A DNA stretch of 64,000 nt from Teredinibacter turnerae T7901 (lineage in GTDB: Bacteria > Pseudomonadota > Gammaproteobacteria > Pseudomonadales > Cellvibrionaceae): assembly GCF_000023025.1 (NCBI RefSeq), contig NC_012997.1, positions 3,159,125-3,223,124 of the forward strand. Reading direction: 5' to 3'. Each line of letters begins with the position of its first letter. The first letter of the stretch is position 1. Positions 41,159 through 49,883 of the stretch are shown one piece after another. The translations under genes were made by a program, and so were the position numbers. The notes under the pieces are model-generated. The model was not told the DNA's origin and made no database searches. It was given only the letters and a program-made list of their open reading frames with translations.

Positions 41159-43629
41159 AGATTATTATTTCCCGCCAAGATGCGAACACATCGTAGTTCA
41201 CACGCACCAACGTATTTATTATGAAAAACGTAAAATTGACCTTTAGCCATCGATGAAAGCATATCGTCATAATGCTCGCTAAAAACGTTCCCAGATTGTC
41301 CCGTAGCGATCACGTACTCCTGCTCCCCGCCGTTGTTTCCAAAACTGACAATCTGCCTAAAAGTTGCACCGACTTTCTGCCTATAGCCTTGGTCCGTAAA
41401 AAATTTAAAACCAGACACGTTAACAGCATCGGGAGCCCCGCCACGTACAGCCTTTCGGGAAAACAATAAATCCAAACCCTTTACGCTACTGAATGGCATA
41501 TGCTCAAATTCAACTGTATGAGCATTCCCCCATGCCCAATTTTCAACATCACCGCCTAGCAGCCCTTTTAACTCGACATAAGCATCCCTAAGAGCGCTTT
41601 CAACCGTTTCGGCGCACGCCTCGACAGTCACGGTGCTCTGGTCGTCACACCAATCCAGCGATTCGTCTTCCATCAGACGTACGAGCTCAGCGGTTTCCAG
41701 CTCCTGCAAAAATTCTCGTTGCTGTTGCCTTAGCTCTCTCTCGTTCCAATAGCTCTTAAAGTCATCGATTAATAGCCGACTTTTTAAATGCCGCACCCAG
41801 GTGTAATAAGCAGTTGCCCCGACACTTTCGATATCCGCGACTTGGTCCCAGGCAACGATGTAATCTGCCATTTTTTGCATATCATCATCAGCAAACGTGA
41901 CGTGTTCTAAGAGCCCCTTCAATGCACGCGCTGATTCATCTCTGGTATCCAACTGCAGTTGCTTGATATCACTACGGTCGATCTTACCTTTAGTATCCAG
42001 GCTATTATTTATAAGTGTTTCTATTCTTTGAGCCCTGAACCGTGGCGCCCAGTCATTGGAGATATAATAGGGAAAATCATCATCTACAATTTTGTTGTTG
42101 GCAGAAACAATAATTGATGACTCTGGGTTATAAGCACTCGGCATTTCGTCAAAGGGTATATACCCATTCCATGCGTTGGTGGCTAACCAACCTTCTGTTG
42201 GAAACATCCCCACCTCTGCACGTCTGAGTGGCACGGCTCCAATAGCTCGATAGCCGATATTTTGATTGCTATCAATGTAAAGCATATTCATTGCAGGCGA
42301 GACATGTAATTTCATCGCGTTGGAAAATTGCTTCCAGTTCTCTGCATACTGTAATGCCAAAAAAGCCTCAAAGGAGGTATCCCCTTTTTGAAGCCCCGTC
42401 CAGCTAAGCGATACCGGCATAGAAAACGCATGAAACAAATCAGAAATTAGTGGGCCGCGCTCGGTTTCTCGCACCTTGAGCTTAACAGGCTTAAGGGGTG
42501 TTCTTAAAAAATGCGGGAAATCAGCTCGTACCGATATAATCTCTTCACGTTCATGGAATGGTTTCCATCCTTCACTCGAAAGGTATTTCTCGCCAGCATC
42601 ATAGGATGTGCGTTCAAAGTATAGATCCATGGTATCCGCCATCATGTTCGTGGCGCCCCATGCGATATTTGTATTGCTGCCCAGCATAACAAAAGGAAGA
42701 CCGACTAAACTCATCCCTTGCACGTTTAAGCGCCTCGTATGAATTTGTAAGGCGTACCATTGGGAAGGGATCTGAGTACTTAGGTGTGGATCATTGGCCA
42801 ACACCGCATGCGCGTCAGCTGTTAGCTCTGGGCCAATCACCCAGGCGTTACTCCCTAGATTTTTTCCACTTAGTTGCCATTTTTCGGAAATGGAGTTAAG
42901 TTCCTGCATCCCTATCAGCAGTTCAGTCAAACCAAAATCCATAGATGAGTGTGTGACAAGCCTTTTTATTGGCGATTCGATATCAAGGAGGTTATTGGCC
43001 TTAGCGATATCCAGCGATTGAGTCACCGCAAAGCGCCTGATGTCTTTTTGAAAATTGCCAGCGAGGCCCAGGCCAAACATTTTCATCCAGCAAAGGGCAT
43101 CTTTCGGCTGCCATGGCGTTGGCTTCATACCTAACAAGCGGAATTCTATCGGCAAATGCGTTACTTGCTCCTGCCACGCATTAATTCCTTCTGTGTACTT
43201 GATTAAAGCTTTTTTAGAATCTTCATTTAAAGACTGCCACGCACTATCCGCAGCTTGAGACAAGCCTAGCGTGCGTACGAAAAGGTCTAACCCAAGTGTA
43301 CTCTTGCCCAGCACTTCGCTAAGCTCTCCCCGGCTCATACGCCGAATCAGCTCAAGCTGCCAAAGACGATCCTGGGCATGCACATACCCAACGCCAAAAA
43401 AAGCATCCTCATCCCATATAGCATCTATATAAGCAACACCGTGCCTATCTCTGGAAATAGAAACATCCGCTTTAACCTTGGGCGACAGAAAGGCATAGTC
43501 ATCCCCCGGTAAGGTCTCCAGCGCTAGAGACCAAAATATAGTAAGTGTGCAAACTAAAGGAAGTACAATAAAAGCAATAAAAAGAATAAGGATAGGGTGT
43601 TTTTTGTAGACTACTTTTATCGCATTCAT
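41155..43629 (-). CDS. Penicillin-acylase-family Ntn hydrolase, membrane anchored
   Basis: 824 aa with one N-terminal hydrophobic segment (about residues 12-35), then the classical penicillin acylase/PvdQ layout: an alpha-chain region (DRHGVAYIDA, GYVHAQDRLWQ), a linker, and the self-cleavage site NLGSNAW with the likely N-terminal nucleophile Ser260. The downstream part NDPHLSTQIPSQWY is typical of the family. Such enzymes cleave amide bonds; PvdQ removes the fatty acyl chain from a pyoverdine precursor in the periplasm, and related enzymes remove N-acyl-D-Asn pro-drug caps. Here the gene overlaps the exporter by four bases and precedes an NRPS that starts with a C domain. A role in trimming an acyl cap from the exported peptide (activation or self-protection) is the best guess. 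Degrading competitors' acyl-homoserine lactones is a possible alternative. The start ATG at 43629 has GGATGG upstream. Confidence 0.9.
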   Translation of the reverse strand: MNAIKVVYKKHPILILFIAFIVLPLVCTLTIFWSLALETLPGDDYAFLSPKVKADVSISRDRHGVAYIDAIWDEDAFFGVGYVHAQDRLWQLELIRRMSRGELSEVLGKSTLGLDLFVRTLGLSQAADSAWQSLNEDSKKALIKYTEGINAWQEQVTHLPIEFRLLGMKPTPWQPKDALCWMKMFGLGLAGNFQKDIRRFAVTQSLDIAKANNLLDIESPIKRLVTHSSMDFGLTELLIGMQELNSISEKWQLSGKNLGSNAWVIGPELTADAHAVLANDPHLSTQIPSQWYALQIHTRRLNVQGMSLVGLPFVMLGSNTNIAWGATNMMADTMDLYFERTSYDAGEKYLSSEGWKPFHEREEIISVRADFPHFLRTPLKPVKLKVRETERGPLISDLFHAFSMPVSLSWTGLQKGDTSFEAFLALQYAENWKQFSNAMKLHVSPAMNMLYIDSNQNIGYRAIGAVPLRRAEVGMFPTEGWLATNAWNGYIPFDEMPSAYNPESSIIVSANNKIVDDDFPYYISNDWAPRFRAQRIETLINNSLDTKGKIDRSDIKQLQLDTRDESARALKGLLEHVTFADDDMQKMADYIVAWDQVADIESVGATAYYTWVRHLKSRLLIDDFKSYWNERELRQQQREFLQELETAELVRLMEDESLDWCDDQSTVTVEACAETVESALRDAYVELKGLLGGDVENWAWGNAHTVEFEHMPFSSVKGLDLLFSRKAVRGGAPDAVNVSGFKFFTDQGYRQKVGATFRQIVSFGNNGGEQEYVIATGQSGNVFSEHYDDMLSSMAKGQFYVFHNKYVGACELRCVRILAGNNNL

Positions 43630-43727
43630 GACCCATCCAAAAATATTTGCTAACGAGATAATGGACCGTACAACAATCCATTATCCCGCTTTGTAAGAAA
43701 ACTTCTAACCCAATGCGGTGACAACCC

Positions 43728-44639
43728 TTAGCTTGCGAATGCGTAACCCCGAAGGTTTTCGCGTACGACCCGGTTGTGCTTTGAAGGATCATTACCCGAT
43801 ACGACTACAACGCCAAAACGATCCAGTGATATCTCGCTGCCATATTCCTCGAAGCTGCTAACATCAGGATATACGCTGACACTAGCGGGAACGTACCGAG
43901 ATGCATAGCCCAGGCGCGTTCTATTCTGTGTCGTATTTGGTAGCGAAGAGTGCATCAAAGTAGACCAAAATATAATGAACTGACCGGCCCGCATTTCTAT
44001 AGAAACGGCCTTCGATTCGTCCGGTTTAAAACTTGGGTCCTTTTGCAGGTTCCGGTAGTCATACCCAAAAAATCCGCGCTTAACGCCGTCTTTATCGAGT
44101 TTGTTTACCTCTTCTGGCGCATATTTCATACCTTTACTTTCGTCATAAAACATTTCTTCATGCGTACCAGGTATAAATCGGAGACAACCGTTCTCTTCAC
44201 TCGCCTCGGTCAGTGCCGTCCAAACGGTTATTGCTCCACCAAAATCTGTATTCGTCGGCCAGACAATCTGTTTTTTACCAGATGCATGCGCAAAGGTGTC
44301 CGCTTGATGCCAGTCTGTACCTTCATCTCCAGGATATTTAGGGAACATTTCGGAACGCCAACAGATAATATCCGGGCCAAGAATACCTTCTAATCGATCT
44401 ACAATTTCTCGCCGACTAATATGCTCACTCAGCTCATTGATATCCAGATGGCGATCATACCCAGAAATTACGCTTTTATTATCCAAATCATACGCCGCAT
44501 GAGAGCGATCAAACAGCTTCGGACGGATCGCCTTGTATTTTTCTATAATTTCAGCTTCCTCGTACAAATCAAAGGGACCTGCGTACCCATTCTTTCGGAA
44601 TGATTCCAGCTCTTCTGCGGTTAAACTAAACTTTTTCAT
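43728..44639 (-). CDS. SyrB2-type non-heme Fe(II)/2-oxoglutarate halogenase
   Basis: 303 aa, close in length and wording to the syringomycin halogenase SyrB2 throughout (for example [29 protein letters not shown]-like and [10 protein letters not shown] segments). The usual facial triad HxD/E is replaced by His111-Gln-Ala113, with the second His at 230 (STLMH) and the 2-oxoglutarate Arg at 248 (ASRYVP). Loss of the carboxylate ligand is the hallmark of halogenases, because chloride takes its place; hydroxylases of the phytanoyl-CoA dioxygenase family keep Asp or Glu. SyrB2-family enzymes chlorinate an unactivated carbon of an amino acid held on a carrier protein. The free-standing carrier gene lies 17 bases upstream and the Val-type adenylation gene before that, so chlorination of carrier-bound Val is the likely reaction. 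The start has GAGGA six bases before the ATG. Confidence 0.95.
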   Translation of the reverse strand: MKKFSLTAEELESFRKNGYAGPFDLYEEAEIIEKYKAIRPKLFDRSHAAYDLDNKSVISGYDRHLDINELSEHISRREIVDRLEGILGPDIICWRSEMFPKYPGDEGTDWHQADTFAHASGKKQIVWPTNTDFGGAITVWTALTEASEENGCLRFIPGTHEEMFYDESKGMKYAPEEVNKLDKDGVKRGFFGYDYRNLQKDPSFKPDESKAVSIEMRAGQFIIFWSTLMHSSLPNTTQNRTRLGYASRYVPASVSVYPDVSSFEEYGSEISLDRFGVVVVSGNDPSKHNRVVRENLRGYAFAS

Positions 44640-44656
44640 AATATCCTCAATTTTTG

Positions 44657-44932
44657 TTAAGCAGTAGCTGTTGCAGCTTCATCGTTACTTTCTGCTCCGG
44701 CTGGGGTCGACTCTATGTAGATTTTCACCCACCCATTCAATGTTGGGGTTGCCATTAGAAGCGCTGTATCAACTTCAATAGATAACACCTCCTCTACCTG
44801 AAGCTGCAGATCGACTACAGTCAAAGAAGATGCTCCTAGATCAAAAAAATCAGCTTCCGGAGAGACACCTTTTAAGATAGGTTTTGTATCCAAAACGGAA
44901 ACGATCACCTTACGAATTTCATCGCTATTCAT
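44657..44932 (-). CDS. Free-standing peptidyl/aminoacyl carrier protein
   Basis: About 91 aa from the ATG at 44932, which has GAGGA eight bases upstream; an in-frame ATG two codons earlier and a longer frame exist but look less likely. The phosphopantetheine site is [10 protein letters not shown], where the second Ser (before LTVV) should carry the prosthetic group; the usual second Gly of LGGxS is Ala. The protein ends with an Ala/Glu-rich tail. It sits between the adenylation enzyme and the halogenase, matching the A/T plus halogenase arrangement of SyrB1/SyrB2, with A and T here on separate genes. It should hold the amino acid during halogenation and hand it to the transferase. The SLTxV stretch after the serine is shared with the carrier domains of the A-less modules. 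Confidence 0.92.
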   Translation of the reverse strand: MNSDEIRKVIVSVLDTKPILKGVSPEADFFDLGASSLTVVDLQLQVEEVLSIEVDTALLMATPTLNGWVKIYIESTPAGAESNDEAATATA

Positions 44933-45055
44933 TCTCATTTTCCTCACGTTGAAAAAACTACAGCCATTGATTAATTTACGACACAGCATTCCTTTATTTT
45001 TCTGTAAACAGCTATTTTCATAGCTTGGCAGACATGCCATATACACTACGATCGC

Positions 45056-46618
45056 TCAAGCAGTTTCTGGCACACCCCGTTTATGTAATTCAATAACATT
45101 TTTTCGGTCTATTTTCCCATTCTTGTTAATAGGAAGATCCTCCCTTAAACATACAAGATCTGGAACCATATATTTCGGTAGACTTTCAGCTAGTATTTTC
45201 TTTATTGAATCAGAGGATAAATTGCTGACACTATTTTTAAGTAGGTATGCGACCAGCTGCTGATCGCCATTCTCTAGCTTGTCAACTAACACAATAGCGT
45301 CGTCAACATTCTCTATTTTAACTATCGCAAGTCGCACTTCTTCTAGCGAAATACGGTAGCCACGAACTTTTACCTGGAAATCGCGTCTTCCCTCAAAAAA
45401 AATATCACCATTTTCAGACCTGTAAACCAGATCACCCGTTCTATAGAGAAGCCCAGATGCCTTGTCCTCATCGACATAAAACGGGTTTTCACTATCATCC
45501 ATATTAGCGGTGGCATTGCAGCTAATATAGCCCAACCCCACACCGGCCCCCGCAACGTGCAGCTCTCCAGTATCGCCGCTAAAAATATCGTTGCCCTCTG
45601 AATCCAGAATAAATACCTCAGTACCTGATATCGGTTTTCCAATTGGCACACTTTCCGCCGGCCTATTCTTGGTCGTCATAGCGTGACAACAAGTGAATGT
45701 CGTATTCTCGGTGGGACCGTAACCGTTGATAATGATTAAATCAGGGTAACTATCAAACACTGCATTAATTACATGTGGGTAAAGTACATCGCCACCAGCG
45801 AGCAACACTCGCAAACCCCCAAAAAGTTTTATATAGCGCGTAGCAACCATATGAAAGAGTGCGGCCGTCAACCAGAGTATCGTCACGCCATATTTATCAA
45901 TTTCACGATGAAAAAGTTTGGGATTGAATACGTCAGCAGAATAGAGAACGAGCTCTGCTCCGTTCAGTAGTGCCCCCCATATCTCAAATGTCGAGGCATC
46001 AAAAGTAATTGGAGAGAAGAGCACCAACACATCGTCGGCACCAATATCAATATAATTTGAATTGCAAACCAATCGCGTTACGGCGCGGTGGGGTATAACG
46101 ACACCCTTTGGCGCTCCTGTCGAGCCAGAGGTAAACATTACGTAGCATTTATTATCTGGTGTAGCACTGGTAAAGATAGCATTGGGGACTTCGTTTCCGA
46201 GCTCAACCAACTCGCGCACTGAAACCCATTGCTCTACTATCTGCACCTCGTCTGGCCCCCCACTATCGCCTATCCCGACAGAAACGCGCGCCGCATTCAA
46301 AATACTGCTTATGCGCGTAGGTGGGTCAGATTTATCCAACGGCAAATAAGCTGCTCCGGCTTTCAATATTCCTAACATGGCAATGATCAAGTCGATAGAT
46401 CGCGATAGATACAAGGCGACGACGTCATCGGGTTGAACTCCCGATGATATTAGTGCACTGGCCACCGAATTGGATTTTTGGTGCAACTGAAGGTAACTTA
46501 AGATTTCATCCTGCTTACGAACGGCTATTTTTTCCGGGTGCCTTAAGACTGCCTCTTCGAATGCTTCGATGATCGTTTTGTAACGGCGGCTTACGCCTGA
46601 GTTAGCCGATACCGTCAT
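45056..46618 (-). CDS. Stand-alone adenylation enzyme, Val-like specificity
   Basis: 520 aa from the ATG at 46618, preceded by GAGGA and overlapping the transferase stop by 17 bases; the open frame extends further upstream but inside that gene. It carries the full set of adenylation motifs: MFTSGSTGAPKG, GYGPTENTT, YRTGDLVYR, KVRGYRIS and NGKIDRKN with the catalytic lysine. It has no carrier domain, which is encoded by the next gene. Pocket residues read DAFWLGGTF, very close to the known Val code DAFWIGGTF, so L-Val is the first guess, with Ile, Leu or aminobutyrate possible. It differs from SyrB1, which activates Thr, and is more like the Val/aminobutyrate logic of CytC1/CytC3. It is the only complete adenylation enzyme available in trans to the modules without their own. 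Confidence 0.93.
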   Translation of the reverse strand: MTVSANSGVSRRYKTIIEAFEEAVLRHPEKIAVRKQDEILSYLQLHQKSNSVASALISSGVQPDDVVALYLSRSIDLIIAMLGILKAGAAYLPLDKSDPPTRISSILNAARVSVGIGDSGGPDEVQIVEQWVSVRELVELGNEVPNAIFTSATPDNKCYVMFTSGSTGAPKGVVIPHRAVTRLVCNSNYIDIGADDVLVLFSPITFDASTFEIWGALLNGAELVLYSADVFNPKLFHREIDKYGVTILWLTAALFHMVATRYIKLFGGLRVLLAGGDVLYPHVINAVFDSYPDLIIINGYGPTENTTFTCCHAMTTKNRPAESVPIGKPISGTEVFILDSEGNDIFSGDTGELHVAGAGVGLGYISCNATANMDDSENPFYVDEDKASGLLYRTGDLVYRSENGDIFFEGRRDFQVKVRGYRISLEEVRLAIVKIENVDDAIVLVDKLENGDQQLVAYLLKNSVSNLSSDSIKKILAESLPKYMVPDLVCLREDLPINKNGKIDRKNVIELHKRGVPETA

Positions 46619-47441
46619 AGTTAATCCTCGATAAATAATCGTAAAGGTAGGCGAGTATATGAGACCCCTCCCGCAAAGGCTCGTAGTGATCTGCATTTGC
46701 ATCCAGGTAGAACTCTGCATTTTGCAGACATTCAACAATTCGTTTAGAGCTCGTTACGTTAGCCTGCTTATCCATGCCACTTGCTATCACTAGCACGGGG
46801 TGCTCTATCGACTTAGCTAATTCTTTAAAATTGGCCTCTCTATAGGACAAATAATTCATCGCGTATCGCTGAAAATACAGTGGCGAACTGAATGGCTTGT
46901 TCAAGCCAAGCCTGGCACGCTCCCCGTCGTCATCGCTCTGATTTATACGGTCCAAAACAAACGCAGACTTTTTTTGATCCATAGCAGCCAAGGGAAAAAG
47001 ACTATCAACATCTTTGCCATGCTGAGTTACACAATCCGCCTCATCCAGAATCACATAGTCGCCATTTATTAGCACCAACTGGGATATCATATCTTTATGT
47101 GCGGCAGCATACGCCAGCGAGACGCCAGCACCCGAGCAATAGCCAACCAAAATGACACGCTCTACACCCTGATCATTAAGCAGTACATTAAGATCATTGA
47201 CATGCTGTGATATGGAAAAGGAATCTTGACCTTGCTTAAGCTCTTCATCGCTTAGAATTAACCTGCACTGCCAGGTCAACACATTAAATTGACCTTGAAA
47301 TGCCGTAAAAAATGCGGCTGCCGAAGAAACCTCAAGCCCGAACGGCAATACAAAAACCAACCACGGACGTTCGATGCCACACTTTTCTACCGAGAAATGG
47401 AGTTCAACCCCGCTGTCGGTGTTGACTTTATTTACGCGCAT
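46602..47441 (-). CDS. Aminoacyltransferase of the CmaE/SyrC type (alpha/beta-hydrolase with Cys nucleophile)
   Basis: 279 aa from the ATG at 47441, which has GGGGTGG six bases upstream; a GTG three codons earlier is in frame. It has the alpha/beta-hydrolase fold with nucleophile elbow GYCSGAG, where Cys102 replaces the usual Ser, plus likely acid Asp224 (SGMDKQ) and His252 (ADHYEP). CmaE and SyrC are known to use Cys to shuttle a chlorinated aminoacyl group between carrier proteins. A type II thioesterase would normally have Ser. As first gene of the operon, followed by the A enzyme, carrier and halogenase, it is the best candidate to move the halogenated residue onto the NRPS modules that lack an A domain. 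The assignment rests on the elbow and on context, not on an alignment. Confidence 0.88.
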   Translation of the reverse strand: MRVNKVNTDSGVELHFSVEKCGIERPWLVFVLPFGLEVSSAAAFFTAFQGQFNVLTWQCRLILSDEELKQGQDSFSISQHVNDLNVLLNDQGVERVILVGYCSGAGVSLAYAAAHKDMISQLVLINGDYVILDEADCVTQHGKDVDSLFPLAAMDQKKSAFVLDRINQSDDDGERARLGLNKPFSSPLYFQRYAMNYLSYREANFKELAKSIEHPVLVIASGMDKQANVTSSKRIVECLQNAEFYLDANADHYEPLREGSHILAYLYDYLSRINYDGIG

Positions 47442-47468
47442 AGACGCCACCCCATTTAAATATATGGA

Positions 47469-47491
47469 AAAATTAAATTTGATTTAATTTT
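47469..47491. promoter_or_regulatory. AT-rich perfect inverted repeat upstream of the NRPS operon
   Basis: AAAATTAAAT, then TTG, then ATTTAATTTT: ten-base perfect arms 28 bases upstream of the first gene's ATG. It may be an operator or simply low-complexity AT-rich DNA. No regulator gene is adjacent. Confidence 0.4.
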
Positions 47492-49086
47492 GGGAAATGA
47501 ATTTTTTTATATTTATATACTTATAGATTTATATACCAACGTCTAATTCTTTGAGGACCAGCTATTTTTTAATTTTGAAACGTCGCCGCATTTGGTATGC
47601 CTTACAACCTATTAGATTATTTTTTAAAAAATATTGCGTTTTTGGATCTTCGACCGAGCTTCGAGAAAGGACGCCCGACCAATCAAGCGCCACCACACCT
47701 CAACCTCGCTCGAGCACTTAAATTTTCTATACGATTATTATTTGTCGCCATTCTATACATGTTAATTTGTATAAATCTATATCAAATAAAATTTTGGCAC
47801 CCATTCATACAGATTATTCCTTTATTTATAAAGGAACTTTTATATCTTCTTTTTTAGGCTACTCCAATTTGCGAAGCACCACACACTTATAAAATATCCA
47901 AAGTGATAACAAACACCCAATTCCATTTTCATCATGACACATACATCATCTATTTTTCAGATGAATTATTTTTAAGCAAAGCAATCGACCGCACACGCTA
48001 GAACACTATTATTTTCTTACTGGATACAGAAATAAATTATCGTCCTGAAAAACCTTCCAAGCTGTACCCTTAGAATTCATCAATTAACAGATCAGCGCTT
48101 AAGTAGAACAATACTGTCGTCAGAAACCATTGAGATGGCAAGTATATCTACGTTAGTCTCATAAGCACTATATGTAATAGGTGCCACACTACATGTTAGC
48201 CATCAACCACGGCACCAAATCGGCAGAACCATTCAGACATAACGAATCTCACTGATATTGCTAAACGACAAGAGCTATAAGCTCATTCCCTAATATCAAT
48301 TTTCGCTTGTGCGTTCTCAAACACATCTTAAATACCGATTTTCTTTTGACTTGCTTCTCTAAGGCTCCACTAAAATAACTTGCCGCCCACTCGCTCCAGG
48401 AGATCCTATCTCTTGGGTCTGGTTTCAGTATGCGCATTTCTATATACCAAGGGCGCCACAGTTAAATGTTACAAGGACATCCCAAAAAGCAGTAAAACGT
48501 AACTCAAACCTCATGACCTCAAGGAATCTGCACGATTTATCCATCACGTAAAAACTGAGAAAATATGTGTTATTCAGTTTTCAAAGTACGCACAGATCAT
48601 CGAGCACGCCCTAAGGCAACGACGTTACAACACCATGATATTTAGCTCAAAGACGTAACGACCGGCTTTCAAGCGAAACGGGTCATGTCACCAAGCTTTA
48701 TCAGATCACTTTAGCGAACAACGGGAACGGGATGAATAACAGTTAGAAGGGGCAATTAAAATCGGAGGATAAGTTTACGCTACTGACACAATATGCTTAG
48801 ACTTAAACATCAAGCGAAATAAGGATTCGGATAAGAAGATTTTTCACAATGTTTACACGGGGAAAGTGAGCGCGCGGCATTGCCTGTGAGATGCTTAGCG
48901 TATCCTAGGGTCACGCTAAATGTTGGCAACACCCTTAAAGTTAGGCGCTGTTTTGCTTGTTAAATATATAGAAGTATTTGATACCTATAATCAATTATTA
49001 ATATTGAACACTACCATGGCCCACATGAAGGCACATCAATACCCCCAATTTCAAAATCAAAATAGCTGCTAGCGAAATCCCACATT
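47492..49086. other. Long intergenic stretch without a convincing gene
   Basis: About 1.6 kb, AT-rich near the operon. One open frame on the plus strand (47597-47857, 86 aa, hydrophobic end) lacks a recognisable ribosome site or family and is not called. I see no tRNA, transposase or repeat array. The region probably holds the operon promoter and leader; no clear -35/-10 pair could be fixed. Confidence 0.6.
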
Positions 49087-49557
49087 TCATCGATAAGAGA
49101 TCTCCATTATTTCCCAACAAAATTCACCCACCTCGGTCTTGACAATAGCTTCGTCCCCCACTTTTTTACGAAGCAATGCCTTTGCCATTGGCGAGTCAAT
49201 AGATATATAGTTTTTTTCACCAAAAATTTCATCGTACCCCACAATGCGAAGCTCTTTATTTTCGCCGGCCTCGTTTTCAATTTTTACCCAACTACCAAAA
49301 TACACACTACCTTCTTGTTCTTTTGCATAACGCACTACTTTCAGCGAGTCTATTCGTTTACGAAGGTATCGAACTCTGCGATCTATCTCCCGCAATCTTT
49401 TTTTATTATACTGATAATCAGCATTCTCACTTCGATCGCCCAAGCTCGCTGCCCACGTAACTTTCTTTGTAACTTCGGGCCGCTCGGTTCGCCATAGATA
49501 GTCCAGCTCGGATTTAAGCTTAGTCAGACCTTCCTCGGTGATTAGTGGTGTACTCAT
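49087..49557 (-). CDS. greB: Transcription elongation factor GreB
   Basis: 156 aa from the ATG at 49557; the open frame extends 16 codons further upstream, but that part is hydrophobic and unlike the family. The N-terminal coiled coil contains GDRSENADYQYNKKRLREID and RRVRYLRKRID, wording typical of GreB rather than GreA. The C-terminal FKBP-like domain follows (GYDEIFGEKNYISIDSP, KKVGDEA). GreB enters the secondary channel of RNA polymerase and stimulates cleavage of backtracked RNA. It is the first housekeeping gene beyond the NRPS operon and is on the same strand, with about 1.6 kb between them. No strong ribosome site is visible before the ATG. Confidence 0.93.
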   Translation of the reverse strand: MSTPLITEEGLTKLKSELDYLWRTERPEVTKKVTWAASLGDRSENADYQYNKKRLREIDRRVRYLRKRIDSLKVVRYAKEQEGSVYFGSWVKIENEAGENKELRIVGYDEIFGEKNYISIDSPMAKALLRKKVGDEAIVKTEVGEFCWEIMEISYR

Positions 49558-49883
49558 ATAAAATTGGGTAGCGTTGAAAATAAAAAAAGTAAAAATTGCC
49601 AACAATGCGAAATAAATTTAACACCTAAACTTTAGCGCCCAGAATATATCCGGATTATTTTTAGTTGTAGCGCGACACCAACAAGCAGCAACTTATCACT
49701 ACAAAACAACATTTTCAGTAAAGTATCACGCTACACCAAAGGAAAATCAATTCCCCTGTATGTGGCTCCGCGCCAAAGCAAAGCAGTGTACCAGCTCCCC
49801 ATGCACACCACAAAAAGCATGGTCACTCGGTTTTTAACATGCGAAAACCGGAGGAATATTTGATTTTTACAAAACGAATCTAC

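Noticed and set aside
43728-44639. Phytanoyl-CoA-type hydroxylase
   Set aside because: The HxD/E triad is changed to His-Gln-Ala, and the sequence follows SyrB2 along its length, so halogenase is the better call.
46602-47441. Type II editing thioesterase
   Set aside because: The nucleophile elbow has Cys, not Ser, and the gene sits directly with the trans A/T/halogenase set. Not formally excluded.
47597-47857. Small hydrophobic protein on the plus strand
   Set aside because: No ribosome site, no recognised family, and AT-rich low-complexity ending; most likely a chance open frame.
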